The notes: a model not told the origin generated them from the letters alone. A stretch of DNA of 64,000 nucleotides from Enterobacter sp. JBIWA008 (GCF_019968765.1 NZ_CP074151.1:24156-88155), one strand, 5' to 3'. Numbered from the stretch's first letter, positions 40,438 to 49,699 are shown. Program-made: numbers and translations.

Positions 40438-43400
40438 GATGTATCTCCTTCATGCACCCCAGGAAAAACTCTATCAAACCATCACCGTTCAAAACTGATT
40501 TTGCGGCTGCTTCCGGGTCGGCATACAGTTGCATGCCCATAGAAAAAATCTCTGTGCTGCGGCAATTGTTTAAAGCCGGTGGTTTAGATAGCGGCTTACC
40601 GCTCTTAGCACTGAAGTTTAATTCCATATAAATTTTAGACATGTACCGGTCACTTAAGGCAGACCTTACCATATATTCAGCATCTCCCCTGGTGCCGGTG
40701 TTGTAATATGTCAGTCGATCACCGGCTTTGGATTTGAGGAAGGCCTTCGCACGTTCAAGCAGGTGTGGATTAGAGTATTCAATGTGATGCCCTATCTCAT
40801 GCCAAAGCACATGCTCACCGTCAGTATTGCCCTCTATAGCGATTACCCCATTACGGTTAGCGTACGCCCTAACGCCATCGCTATGATAAATGTGGTTTAA
40901 CGAAGCAAGATTGCCACCAACCAGCTCGTAGGCTTTTGCGGCCACCCCTTTTATACTAAAACCCTTGCGGCCGTAGTCAGGCTGGTCTTGTGCGGTCAGC
41001 TCGTCTACTTGATCAGACAGCCTAATGCCTTCACTCCACTCACTCGCCTGTTCTGCAGTGACGCCACCGGTTTCAAGAAGAGTATCGAAAGCAGCTTTTA
41101 CCTTCTTGTGAATCATGGTCGTTATAGCCGGAGGATACGCAACGCGATCACTAAATAACCTCGATAGGTCATCCATTTCAAGCTCTAAACGGTCTCGCTC
41201 AGGATGAGCCCGCAGAATCATTTTTAAATGACGCACATCAAGCGCTAACCCGGAATTTTTGTCAAAAACCGCTTTCAAATACGGCTTCAGCTTTTCCGGG
41301 TTATCCTGCACTTTATTTATTTGTTCAATATAAAAATCTACCGTGCTCTGGAATTCAATATTTCCAGGGTCCACATCAGTGCCAATCTGCTTTAGACTGT
41401 TCAGGGCGGAAATATAGCCGTCTGCGATAACATTGATATCGATATCTTTACTCAGCCCCACTCTTTCCAGTACAGCCTTACCGGATTCCATTACTCCGCT
41501 AATGTCAGAAAGCATTTTCTTGGCTAACTTCTCTGCATTTTGGATCGCTGCTACCAGTTGTTGCACTGTTTTGGCACTACTCATTTTTTTCGTGAAGCTG
41601 GCCAACAATGATTTTTTAAGATTTGGGGGTAATTTTTGGTTCGTCGCGAACCATTTAATGCAAGATTCTTGTACTTCTGGCCAGCTAATTTCACTAGGGA
41701 CAAGGTTCTCAAGTTGATGCAAATTTCTTATTACTCTTTCAGTATTGCCTCCATTTTGTGCTGCATCATTAAGATACTCTATCGCGTAGTGGATGTTTCG
41801 CGGGTCAACCAAAGAAGGGGCCGCATGACCATCTTCGATCGCTGTTTTCAGCGCGCTGCTGTAAAACATGCTTTTATCAACTGAACTGATCATTGCCCGC
41901 ACTACACCATCGCTATAGCCATTGTTACTTATCCATTCTCGGACGGTGTTGTAATTGAAGAAACGAAGCTTGAAACCAAGGTCTTTGACGTTTTGCTCGC
42001 CACTGTGCACATTACTTTTAATCTGCTCACTGAGCCGCACAATCCTGACCAGCTCACTAACATCGGAAGCACGGGAAATAAGATCCGAAATATAAGGGTC
42101 CACTTCCCCGGGGGCGCTTTCAAACATAGCGAAGTTCAGTCCCTTTCCCTCCCCGAACTCTGACTCAATTTCCTCGGAAACCGCCGCCAGCACGCTTCGC
42201 AGATCAACCTCGCCGCCGCCAAACATATCACCCAAAGCCTGCAGCTGGTGCGTCAACTCGTCATTAATTTTCTGCGCGAGTTTTTTGAACGCAGCTCCCA
42301 TGCGTTTTGCACTTCGGTTATTGGTGACAATGAAAAGCGCCAGCGCCTCAGCTTCGAGAGTGCTTTCACCAAACAATCCTCGCTGGGCAATAACCTCTTC
42401 GAGCGCTTGGCCATTATCCTTTGCCTCTCTGACCAGATTTATTGCTTCCTGTAGCGCAGCGATAGCTTGCTTGTCCAGGCCATCAATGGTTTCGATGCCG
42501 TCCACCAGCCCGGTCACAGCGCCATGGTGGATGTCACCAGATAATGACTGCATTTGTGCAAAATCGCTGGCCGCCGTGTTAAGCGCGGTCAGAATATTAC
42601 GCATCTCCGGATCGGGTTCTTCAGCAATAAGTCGAACAAGGCGCTCATCTTTGTAGGCTTTGGCAAAAATCGCGTTTTGCACACGATCAATAAGTTGCTT
42701 CGTCGGGCGCCCATCGGTAGTTAGAAGGCCTGCCGTCGCCGTGTCACCTATTTCACGTAAAAATGCCCGGATAAAACCATCATTTGAGCGCGCCAAAAGG
42801 TTTCCATCTTCTGAAGGATTAAACAGCGCCATCACGCTTTCTGAAAGGAATTGAGCATCTGCATAAGCTTTCTCGCTTGCGGCCATTTCCTGGAGATCAG
42901 AGATATTGGAGTCTCGCGCGAACTGGGCGCGGTCAACTTCGGTTACACGCTCACGCACCAGCACGGGCATTTCCATAGCAGATACGTCGGACGGTTTTAA
43001 GCCAAACTCTGCGGCATGGTCGATCAGGTACTGGCGATAGTCATTTGCCTGGCCTTGCTGGTATGCACGCCAGATCCCCATAGACCGGCCGTTACCCGAT
43101 TCCACAACGTTATCAGGGCCAACAATCGGCGCACCGTGACTACTCATCCCAGAGTCGGTTAGTTGAGCAGGACGCAAACTGGACGCGATCTTGCTTACCT
43201 GGAGTTTGCTCGATAAGCGAGTACGGTCGCGGGGCTGAAGCTCTGCAGGAAAATCAGGGTTAATAGTGCCATCCAGGTTGTTCGAGATAGTCAATGCTGT
43301 TGCCTCGACAACTTTGAAAGCGGTCTTAACCTCGGCTCCTTTGCTCGTTACCACGTAACTAGCCCGGCCGGTGCGGGTTTCTTGGATGGATAAAGACGCC

Positions 43401-43465
43401 AACACAGCAATAACGCCTTCGATGTCTGTCGCCGCTGACAACGCGGTTTGTACGGAAATGGTCAT
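40427..43465 (-). CDS. ddrB: DdrB head-associated protein with ParB-like and zinc-peptidase domains
   Basis: This 1,012-residue protein matches P1 DdrB in place and size. The N-terminal 180 residues are the DdrB-type ParB-like domain (LSSKLQVSKIASSLRPAQL, then VGPDNVVESGNGRSMGIWRAYQQG). The C-terminal part contains HVLWHEIGHHIEYSNPHLLERAK, an HExxH zinc-peptidase motif. The centre is a long helical region. In P1, Ddr proteins belong to the antirestriction head set and affect DarA incorporation. A GGGGGA ribosome site precedes the ATG. It faces the Shedu-like cassette. Confidence 0.85.
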   Translation of the reverse strand: MTISVQTALSAATDIEGVIAVLASLSIQETRTGRASYVVTSKGAEVKTAFKVVEATALTISNNLDGTINPDFPAELQPRDRTRLSSKLQVSKIASSLRPAQLTDSGMSSHGAPIVGPDNVVESGNGRSMGIWRAYQQGQANDYRQYLIDHAAEFGLKPSDVSAMEMPVLVRERVTEVDRAQFARDSNISDLQEMAASEKAYADAQFLSESVMALFNPSEDGNLLARSNDGFIRAFLREIGDTATAGLLTTDGRPTKQLIDRVQNAIFAKAYKDERLVRLIAEEPDPEMRNILTALNTAASDFAQMQSLSGDIHHGAVTGLVDGIETIDGLDKQAIAALQEAINLVREAKDNGQALEEVIAQRGLFGESTLEAEALALFIVTNNRSAKRMGAAFKKLAQKINDELTHQLQALGDMFGGGEVDLRSVLAAVSEEIESEFGEGKGLNFAMFESAPGEVDPYISDLISRASDVSELVRIVRLSEQIKSNVHSGEQNVKDLGFKLRFFNYNTVREWISNNGYSDGVVRAMISSVDKSMFYSSALKTAIEDGHAAPSLVDPRNIHYAIEYLNDAAQNGGNTERVIRNLHQLENLVPSEISWPEVQESCIKWFATNQKLPPNLKKSLLASFTKKMSSAKTVQQLVAAIQNAEKLAKKMLSDISGVMESGKAVLERVGLSKDIDINVIADGYISALNSLKQIGTDVDPGNIEFQSTVDFYIEQINKVQDNPEKLKPYLKAVFDKNSGLALDVRHLKMILRAHPERDRLELEMDDLSRLFSDRVAYPPAITTMIHKKVKAAFDTLLETGGVTAEQASEWSEGIRLSDQVDELTAQDQPDYGRKGFSIKGVAAKAYELVGGNLASLNHIYHSDGVRAYANRNGVIAIEGNTDGEHVLWHEIGHHIEYSNPHLLERAKAFLKSKAGDRLTYYNTGTRGDAEYMVRSALSDRYMSKIYMELNFSAKSGKPLSKPPALNNCRSTEIFSMGMQLYADPEAAAKSVLNGDGLIEFFLGCMKEIHHAD

Positions 43466-43601
43466 AAAATCCCCCTTGTCAGAGGGATTGTGGGGAGTAT
43501 GGTATTTGTAGGTGAAAAAGCGAAAAGATTATGTGAAATGTTCATGTGCGCTTAAAATTCAGCGATTAACAACAGCCTTATCCTTGAAAAGCGAGCAAGG
43601 T

Positions 43602-43904
43602 ATGAAAACTGAGATTGAAAGACGAGCGATGCTTGCATTGAAAACATTGCCTAAAAAAACTCAGCGTGAAGCTGAAAGAGCGATTGGTGAACTTGAATTC
43701 TTAGTTAACATACAAGGTATGGTCTCTAAGGATGAGGTCGCTAGATTGCCTAACGTGAGGTTATTGGGTTCTGGCTCGTATCGAAATGTATACTCTTACG
43801 GGAGAAAAGACACAAGAATCACAATAGTTTTTTCAATTGATAACGCTGATAGTACAATTTCCATTGCGGACATAGCTCTCCCTGAACAATTGGAGGGAGA
43901 ATGA
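43602..43904 (+). CDS. RelE/ParE-like small protein
   Basis: I use the ATG at 43602 (100 aa); earlier GTG/TTG starts would add up to 30 basic residues. The end of the protein (LPNVRLLGSGSYRNVYSYGRKDTRITIVFSIDN followed by ISIADIALPEQL) reads like the last strands of RelE/ParE-type toxins (R-L...YR...I.F.I). The front is helical. It overlaps the Shedu-like gene by four bases (ATGA), so they form one operon. Whether it is a toxin, a sensor or an accessory of the nuclease is unknown. The cassette looks more AT-rich than its flanks and is inverted relative to them. Confidence 0.5.
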   Translation: MKTEIERRAMLALKTLPKKTQREAERAIGELEFLVNIQGMVSKDEVARLPNVRLLGSGSYRNVYSYGRKDTRITIVFSIDNADSTISIADIALPEQLEGE

Positions 43905-44518
43905 AATTACTGCAGAATCACAAATACTCTAAAGCTGCTGCAAAACAACAATTGGCTGCCTATACCGCATTGCTCTCTCAAAAATCAACTCTCTCTGAAC
44001 AAAGGGACGTGCTTCCATTTTTTAAAAAGAGCCCTGATTTAAATCTGCTGATTTGCTATCACTTACCTAAGATGAGGACAGCTGACTGCTTCGCGACTGA
44101 ATTCGATATTTATGGCGACTTCAAGGCTGATCTGATAGTTGGTTGCAAAGCAACAAACAGTTATTTATTGGTTGAGTTTGAAGATGGCGCTCCTGATAGC
44201 ATCTTTAAAAAGAAATCGGGAAAATCCACCCCAGATTGGTCAAGAAGGTTTGAAGGTGCGCATTCTCAACTAATGGACTGGCTGTGGAAGCTAGATGATA
44301 TGCGTCAAACAAATGATTTTAGGAACACCTTTGGAAATAGTTCTGCAAAATTCTCAGGAATCATTATTACTGGAAAAGACATGAACTTAGACAATCAGGA
44401 ATTAGAACGTCTAGAGTGGAGAACCAGTAAAACCTCTGTAGCTCACTCCGATATTCTTTGTGTATCTTTTGATGAGCTTCTGGATAACTTCAAACATTAT
44501 ATTTCCATATATAAATAA
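43901..44518 (+). CDS. sduA: Shedu-family (DUF4263) defence nuclease
   Basis: This 205-residue protein matches the DUF4263 core of Shedu proteins: YGDFKADLIVGCKATNSYLLVEFEDGAPDSIFKKKSGK, then PDWSRRFEGAHSQLMDWLWKLDDMR, then IIITGKDMNLDNQELERLEWR. The catalytic PD-(D/E)XK part is the Asp of ADLI and the EFE after the strand; the usual lysine is replaced, as I recall for this subgroup. Shedu nucleases protect bacteria from phage. This one is short, nearly only the core. It overlaps the RelE-like gene and ends at a terminator. It lies between ddrB and ssb, where P1 has an IS1 insertion. Confidence 0.75.
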   Translation: MKLLQNHKYSKAAAKQQLAAYTALLSQKSTLSEQRDVLPFFKKSPDLNLLICYHLPKMRTADCFATEFDIYGDFKADLIVGCKATNSYLLVEFEDGAPDSIFKKKSGKSTPDWSRRFEGAHSQLMDWLWKLDDMRQTNDFRNTFGNSSAKFSGIIITGKDMNLDNQELERLEWRTSKTSVAHSDILCVSFDELLDNFKHYISIYK

Positions 44519-44539
44519 GCCCCTGTGAAGGGGCTTTAC
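44517..44539. terminator. Terminator between Shedu cassette and ssb
   Basis: AAGCCCCT-gtga-AGGGGCTT, with a T-containing tail on both sides, lies between convergent genes. Confidence 0.75.
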
Positions 44540-44540
44540 T

Positions 44541-45071
44541 TTATAAAGCATAGATACGGTGTTTTCCGTACTGAAGTCCGATTGTTGCAAATGGAATATC
44601 ATCATCAAAATCTATCGGTGGCTCATTGCCTTGAGCCGGGGACGCCTGGCCGCCGCTGCGAGGTTGGTTCGATGGCCCCCACCCGCCCTGCTGGCCACCG
44701 CCGTTCTGAGCTCCACCAGCTTGCCGTCCACCAAGCATCTGCATGGTACCACCAACATTTACTACGACTTCAGTTGTGTACTTTTCCGCACCAGATTGAT
44801 CTGTCCATTTGCGGGTACGCAGCTGCCCTTCAATAAAGACTTGTGAGCCTTTACGCAGGTATTCACCGGCTACCTCTGCCAGCTTTCCAAACAGTACAAC
44901 ACGATGCCACTCAGTCTGTTCCTTCATCTCCCCGGTCTGCTTATCACGCCAGCTCTCAGAGGTGGCCAAAGTGAAGTTGGCAACCGCACCTCCATTCGGC
45001 ATATAACGCATCTCAGGATCGGAGCCCAGATTTCCGACCAAAATTACCTTGTTAACTCCACGACTAGCCAT
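44541..45071 (-). CDS. ssb: Single-stranded DNA-binding protein
   Basis: This 176-residue protein has the OB-fold of bacterial SSB ([37 protein letters not shown], then [37 protein letters not shown]). A Gly/Gln-rich linker follows. The acidic DFDDDIPF tip is not terminal as in E. coli SSB but is followed by 15 more residues ending HRIYAL, as I also recall for P1 SSB. It coats single-stranded DNA during lytic replication. Confidence 0.95.
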   Translation of the reverse strand: MASRGVNKVILVGNLGSDPEMRYMPNGGAVANFTLATSESWRDKQTGEMKEQTEWHRVVLFGKLAEVAGEYLRKGSQVFIEGQLRTRKWTDQSGAEKYTTEVVVNVGGTMQMLGGRQAGGAQNGGGQQGGWGPSNQPRSGGQASPAQGNEPPIDFDDDIPFATIGLQYGKHRIYAL

Positions 45072-45090
45072 GCTAATTCACTCGTTTTAA

Positions 45091-45108
45091 GAGGGCATTA
45101 AGCCCTCT
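45091..45108 (-). terminator. Hairpin after ddrA
   Basis: GAGGGC-ttaat-GCCCTC lies between the ddrA stop and the ssb start. It is GC-rich without a long T-run, so it may attenuate rather than stop transcription. Confidence 0.4.
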
Positions 45109-45112
45109 ATGT

Positions 45113-45487
45113 TCAGTCTGTATACCCGTTTTGGGCCACCCATAAGGCCGTTTGCTCTTTGGCCTGATCCAGCGTTAAGTGCTGGCCGATGTATTCTGCA
45201 ATTGCGCGCAGCGTATCGATGAACTCCATCTGCGACACTTTTGTGAACACTCCCGCCAAGAAGTCTTTAACGACCCGAGGAGCATCTTCAGGTTCCGGAG
45301 GGAGTTTTGGGGCGGGCACTTCTTCGGACCTGGGTTCTGCTGCTGCACCTAGGCCAAGCTTGATCATCACTTCAACAATATGCTTGCCGATCGTCATGCG
45401 CTGCATAACTGACGCGGATTTTTGCTCCTGCATTAATCCGGACAGCTCTTTACCCAGTGCCAGGCGTTCCATGATAGACAATGCCAT
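45113..45487 (-). CDS. ddrA: DdrA, DarA-operon protein
   Basis: This 124-residue protein is mostly helical (MALSIMERLALGKELSGLMQEQKS...) with an acidic Pro-rich linker. It follows darA with a one-base overlap, in the order known from P1 (hdf-darA-ddrA). In P1, DdrA is part of the antirestriction head set. Assignment rests on synteny and size. Confidence 0.7.
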   Translation of the reverse strand: MALSIMERLALGKELSGLMQEQKSASVMQRMTIGKHIVEVMIKLGLGAAAEPRSEEVPAPKLPPEPEDAPRVVKDFLAGVFTKVSQMEFIDTLRAIAEYIGQHLTLDQAKEQTALWVAQNGYTD

Positions 45488-47421
45488 TAAGCAACTCCCT
45501 GCTGAACTTCAGCCAATATCTTAATCAGGTGATCCACAGCTGCTTCGACTAACGTCTCGTTTTCATCGAAACGACTTGCTGCTATGAGCGCGTTAGCAGC
45601 CTCCTGGACGTGATCCAACTCTGCGCTGATTTCCGCCAGGTTACGGGAATTAAACTGTGATGGTACGGACTTGATATAGTCCAGTGCCTTGTTGGCTTCC
45701 TGATCGGCTTCGCTCACTTCTTCCGTACCTGTTGTGGTTGTTTCCGCTGGCCCATTTTCCACCGGGGGTTGCTCCGGTGGCACATCTTCACTGGTGCCAT
45801 TGTTCACATCAGCTTCAGCAACTTTTTTCAGCTCGGCCAGTACGTTCAATAGGAAGAAATTCTGCTCATTTCCAAGCGGATATGCAACGGTCGGGAAGGC
45901 TTTGCGGAAAAACAGCTTAACTTGGGCTTTGAAGGTTGCAGGGTCTTCTTCCGACTGTTCCAGATATTGCGCAGCGTACTCTTTCATGCGGCCATTGGCG
46001 ATCTGCTCCGCGAGAGACTGCAGTTCATCACCGCCGGGAAGATACAGGAGATCAAACCCTTTGACCTCTTCATCGGTCAGCTTGCGGTTATACGTAACAG
46101 CACCATGACGCATGTAATCGTAATATGGCTCGTCAACGTTTTCCGGGCGAGGCAGGATGGCAGTATTACCATCGGGTATAGTGCCAAGCGAAGCGGGGCG
46201 CAGTTGCAACGCGTATTTGAATTGTCCAACGCCGTCAGATTCCGGTTGTGGTTGCGGTTGCGGTTCCTGCTCAGGCTCAGAAAGAGGTTCGACCGGCTGC
46301 ACCACCACTTTATATTTTTCAGCGTTATGTTCGCGATACGCTTTTAAAAGCTTGGTAGCGGCATCTGCCATACTTTTCCCCTGCATATCTTTAGCTTGAA
46401 GACTGTAGCTTTCATCACCGCTATCGATGGTGACAAAACTTTCTGGCCCACCAGCCGCATCAACAGTTTTATATTTCACAACGGCCCCATTACTGAGCGT
46501 GTACACACCATCCATACTTAAGCCGTTTTTGATAGAACGGAGCTGATTGGTGAAGGCACGATCAGGAGTCGGATTTTCTTTTGCCGCAAGCAGCTTATTA
46601 CGCTTATCTTCGAGCTCTGCATTAAGATTCTTTTGGCTTAGCAGACGCTCTTGTAAAGACGCCAGGGCGTCACGTTTTTCTGCCAGACCATTTTGAGCGT
46701 TCTCCACCTGTTCTATTAGAGTAGAACGCTCATCTCCCAGCTTATCGGCCTCACTTAGGTAGCCTTCAATATCGGCCTTTATTTGAGCCTGCCGTTCTTT
46801 AGCCTTCTGAAATTTTGCGCTGTTACGCTCAATGAGGTTCGAAAGTACCTGGCATACCTGATTAAGGGTTACATCGCGGCCGCCAATGGGCGCAACAACA
46901 TGCGTGACGTCCCTTTTATTCAGCAGAAACTGGAAGGCTACAAGCGTATCGTCGTTTTTAACCCGTCCGTTATCAGCTGTAGGGGAATGGAAAATAATGC
47001 TGGTGGTTTGCCCGTCGGTGAGGGGGATCTGCGCAGTCATAACAGGAATATTAGCAACACGTCTTACTTTGCCAATAATAGCACCACCTATCGTTGGCAA
47101 ACCATTGTCATCCTCTCCCGCTTCATCGGTTCCAGCTTTGATGTCCGTCCCGTTGAGTCCACGATTAAGTACACGAATAAACGCACGCATGGTAGCAGCG
47201 AGTTTTAAGCGCTTCGTTGTGATCGCTTCAAACATCGCGCCATCGCTCTCTGCCAGGATTTCATTACCCAAATAGGCAAGTTCAATATCCTCAAGCGTAG
47301 CGGCCTCTAATAACAGATCATCTTCGCTTAACGGTTCAGCGCTCCAACGAGCCGGTAAATTCGTAGATAATGACTCAGCGAACGTGGTCTGAGTGTTTAT
47401 ATGGATTGGCTTCTTGATCAC
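45487..47421 (-). CDS. darA: DarA antirestriction head protein
   Basis: This 644-residue protein begins MIKKPIHINTQTTFAESLST. It contains NIPVMTAQIPLTDGQTTSIIFHSPTADNGRVKNDDTLVAFQFLLNKRDVTHVVAPIGGRDV, a long coiled coil (residues 200-280), and a Pro/Gln/Glu-rich linker. In P1, DarA is an abundant internal head protein that is processed and injected with DNA to protect it from type I restriction, and it is needed for loading DarB. The position between hdf and ddrA matches. Confidence 0.85.
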   Translation of the reverse strand: MIKKPIHINTQTTFAESLSTNLPARWSAEPLSEDDLLLEAATLEDIELAYLGNEILAESDGAMFEAITTKRLKLAATMRAFIRVLNRGLNGTDIKAGTDEAGEDDNGLPTIGGAIIGKVRRVANIPVMTAQIPLTDGQTTSIIFHSPTADNGRVKNDDTLVAFQFLLNKRDVTHVVAPIGGRDVTLNQVCQVLSNLIERNSAKFQKAKERQAQIKADIEGYLSEADKLGDERSTLIEQVENAQNGLAEKRDALASLQERLLSQKNLNAELEDKRNKLLAAKENPTPDRAFTNQLRSIKNGLSMDGVYTLSNGAVVKYKTVDAAGGPESFVTIDSGDESYSLQAKDMQGKSMADAATKLLKAYREHNAEKYKVVVQPVEPLSEPEQEPQPQPQPESDGVGQFKYALQLRPASLGTIPDGNTAILPRPENVDEPYYDYMRHGAVTYNRKLTDEEVKGFDLLYLPGGDELQSLAEQIANGRMKEYAAQYLEQSEEDPATFKAQVKLFFRKAFPTVAYPLGNEQNFFLLNVLAELKKVAEADVNNGTSEDVPPEQPPVENGPAETTTTGTEEVSEADQEANKALDYIKSVPSQFNSRNLAEISAELDHVQEAANALIAASRFDENETLVEAAVDHLIKILAEVQQGVA

Positions 47422-48035
47422 GCGACTTCCTCCAGTTGGGCAATTTCTTCTTTCAGTTGCCGGGTACGGGCTGTTTCCTGGTTCAGAGCAGCTTTAACCT
47501 TTTCAGCTTCGGTCATCGCATTATCGGTATTGGTCTGAACCACCCCTAGGCGAGTCTTAACCTGCTGGATATCGTCGCTTACAGCATCTCGCTTTGCCTT
47601 GGCGTCTGCCAGTTGCTGCGCGTTGGATTTAATGCCTAGTGACTTCTTATCGCTACCATTGAGGTTTTTCTTGGCAGCACGAGCCATTTTTCGCGCAAGT
47701 GCTTTTTGAAAAGCGGTAGCGCCGCGTTTGAATAGCGCTGAAAGGGATTGTGCCAGGGCAGAAATCGATTTTACTGGCTGATAGGGCGATGTTTTGCCGT
47801 TTACTTTGATGCCGGAAATATCGCCTGTATCGTTAACCTGGACATCTATCACCTGTTCGTCTAGGCCGATCAATGTAAAGGTTCGCGTAGCGATACCATC
47901 TTTCTTTCGCGATTTTCCCGCTGGGATAACTTTAGCGACTTCATAGCCAGCCTTCGCCATCGCTTTAGTCAGCTTGGTCAGGCCTTTCTCGTTGAGCTCT
48001 TCAAATTTGAGCTGGACGTATTCACCCTTCGACAT
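47418..48035 (-). CDS. hdf: Hdf, homologue of the darA leader region
   Basis: This 205-residue basic protein has DUF-like strands (GYEVAKVIPAGKSRKKDGIATRTFTLIGLDEQVIDVQV) and a C-terminal coiled coil (KTRLGVVQTNTDNAMTEAEKVKAALNQETARTRQLKEEIAQLEEV). It overlaps darA by four bases and lydB by 14. The order lydA-lydB-hdf-darA-ddrA matches P1. It acts with the antirestriction head proteins by inference from P1. Confidence 0.75.
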   Translation of the reverse strand: MSKGEYVQLKFEELNEKGLTKLTKAMAKAGYEVAKVIPAGKSRKKDGIATRTFTLIGLDEQVIDVQVNDTGDISGIKVNGKTSPYQPVKSISALAQSLSALFKRGATAFQKALARKMARAAKKNLNGSDKKSLGIKSNAQQLADAKAKRDAVSDDIQQVKTRLGVVQTNTDNAMTEAEKVKAALNQETARTRQLKEEIAQLEEVA

Positions 48036-48483
48036 TCAGGCGGCCCTCTGGATCGATGTTAATTGTGTACTGTTTTTCCATCACATTTGACAGTGGAAAT
48101 ATGCGATATAACGGATTTAAACGGCAGTTACCGTTAAAAATACGTACCTTCAGATCCCACCGACCGCTTTCAAGGTAGCGAGTGTTTATCAATAAAAACT
48201 CCTCCCTACTCCCCCGGCGCGAGACATCGAGAGGGCGCGTTTTTCCAGTGATAACAACCATTGGATTGTTTAAATCTTGAAGGCTGTATTCAATATGGGC
48301 ATCGCTTATCCAACTGCGCCTGATATCCAGTAGGATCGGGAAGGCGAGTGCATACGGTTTAACAGCTGCGGCCCCGATACTGATAATCAGGGCGCTTTTA
48401 CGACGTATAGCGAATCGGTCAAAAAGAGCCAAACCAAACATAAAGATTAAAAAATAATGCTCACTTCCCATGAGTTTCCCCAC
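48022..48483 (-). CDS. lydB: LydB-like antiholin
   Basis: This 153-residue protein starts MGKLMGSEHYFLIFMFGLALFDRF, one N-terminal hydrophobic helix, followed by a basic stretch and a second hydrophobic segment (SALIISIGAAAVKPYALAFPILL). The rest is a soluble beta-rich domain. It overlaps the LydA-like gene by 23 bases. P1 LydB delays LydA-driven lysis. Identity is based on position and membrane topology. Confidence 0.65.
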   Translation of the reverse strand: MGKLMGSEHYFLIFMFGLALFDRFAIRRKSALIISIGAAAVKPYALAFPILLDIRRSWISDAHIEYSLQDLNNPMVVITGKTRPLDVSRRGSREEFLLINTRYLESGRWDLKVRIFNGNCRLNPLYRIFPLSNVMEKQYTINIDPEGRLNVEG

Positions 48484-48787
48484 CTTTGTTACTGCCCATC
48501 ATTGCCGTAAGCACAGTGATGAACTTCGTTTTTATTGCGGTTGATACCTCCCGGCCATTGTTGCTGGCAACCAGCACTGCAATGAACATAAGGCTATCTT
48601 CCCACCCCTGATTTCTGGCGACGTAAAAACCTGTTACGCCAGCGATAAGCGCCATCACCCACTCCGTTATCAGATTGAAAAACGAAGCCGGTATGCGCTT
48701 TTCACGCACTCCATGAAGGAACACGCCAGTGCCGCTTAACAGGGACAGGAGTAAAGCCAGAAACAGAGTTTCGTAGTTGGCGAACAC
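48461..48787 (-). CDS. lydA: LydA-like holin
   Basis: This 108-residue protein has three hydrophobic helices (LFLALLLSLLSGTGVFLH, LITEWVMALIAGVTGFYVA, SLMFIAVLVASNNGREV), the class I holin topology. It resembles P1 LydA (NYET start, GTGVFLH-VRE, NNG-EV). It should permeabilise the inner membrane so that the endolysin at 35.0 kb reaches the wall. LydB overlaps its end. Confidence 0.85.
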   Translation of the reverse strand: MFANYETLFLALLLSLLSGTGVFLHGVREKRIPASFFNLITEWVMALIAGVTGFYVARNQGWEDSLMFIAVLVASNNGREVSTAIKTKFITVLTAMMGSNKGGETHGK

Positions 48788-48863
48788 GTACCCTCCTGAA
48801 ATGACGTTAGAACGCAGAAGGGAACTTATTTAGTCTGTAATTTGTATGGGTAGGAAATGATTC

Positions 48864-48989
48864 ATGGGTAGAAGAATAAGGGCTATGAAACGCTTGAAGA
48901 CAGGGACTTATGAGCATCAAAAAATGGGCCCAAGCGCGGAGCTAAAGGCCCTAGCGATGGGCTTCATAGTTAAGAGGAAAGTTAACTGA
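48864..48989 (+). CDS. Possible small basic protein (41 aa)
   Basis: A short open frame, MGRRIRAMKRLKTGTYEHQK..., lies between lydA and the invertase, both on the other strand. A TAGGA sequence lies 8 bases upstream. It is very basic. I see no family; it may be chance, but the gap is otherwise empty. Confidence 0.3.
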   Translation: MGRRIRAMKRLKTGTYEHQKMGPSAELKALAMGFIVKRKVN

Positions 48990-48999
48990 ACGGCCCAGG

Positions 49000-49635
49000 C
49001 TATAACTTAAGGGCCTTCTCCCAATCAGTTTTTTCTTCAAAATAGGCCTGATCAGCTTCATTATCATCATCCATAACCTGTTCCATCATAGATGCAGGAA
49101 ATTTCCTATAGAGGGTCGATACACCAACGTCATAGATGATTGCCACTTGGTTCCTGGTTAATCCATTACGGATTAAGCGCCCCATTTGTTGCCATTCATC
49201 GTAAGAGTATTTTGGAGGCCTCCCGCCAATACGCCCTTTTTTTCTTGCTGCAGCCAAGCCTGCTCGGGTTCGCTCAATGATGATTTCCCTTTCCATTTCA
49301 GCAAGTGCTGACATGATGTGGAAAGTAAACCGCCCCATACTCGTGTTGGTGTTAATCCCCTCCGTTATGGAGAGAAATTTCACATCCATTTTTTTAAATG
49401 TTTGCAATAGATCGGCCAGATTGATCAAGGAGCGGCCCAAGCGATCAAGTTTCCAAACTACAACCGTGTCACCAGGTTTAAGGGATTTGAGTAATTTGTT
49501 CAGGCCCGGGCGCTTTGCTTTAACTCCGGTCATTTTATCTTCAAAAATTAGTTCACATTTTGCTCGTTCAATTGCATCACGCTGTAATTCAGGATTTTGG
49601 TCATTTGTTGACACCCTAACATAGCCAATTCGCAT
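49000..49635 (-). CDS. cin: Serine DNA invertase (Cin/Gin/Min family)
   Basis: This 211-residue protein starts MRIGYVRVSTNDQNPELQRDA with the nucleophile Ser in RVST. Conserved arginines are in KLDRLGRSL, the dimer helix is in GRFTFHIMSALAEMEREIIIERTRAGLAAARKKGRIGGRPPK, and the C-terminal helix-turn-helix is LTRNQVAIIYDVGVSTLYRKFP. It should recombine the five GGTTTAGG-type sites at 49.7-53.6 kb with Fis. Cin and Gin are near 190 residues; here a 25-residue acidic tail (MMEQVMDDDNEADQAYF...) is added. Confidence 0.95.
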   Translation of the reverse strand: MRIGYVRVSTNDQNPELQRDAIERAKCELIFEDKMTGVKAKRPGLNKLLKSLKPGDTVVVWKLDRLGRSLINLADLLQTFKKMDVKFLSITEGINTNTSMGRFTFHIMSALAEMEREIIIERTRAGLAAARKKGRIGGRPPKYSYDEWQQMGRLIRNGLTRNQVAIIYDVGVSTLYRKFPASMMEQVMDDDNEADQAYFEEKTDWEKALKL

Positions 49636-49699
49636 AACTTTTAACCAATTAAATACCCTTTAAAATGTGACTGATTGTAAACAAGAATCGGCAAGCATT

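Noticed and set aside
40427..48787. IS1 insertion expected from P1 in the ssb-ddrB interval
   Set aside because: No IS1 ends or transposase are visible; the interval holds the Shedu-like cassette instead.
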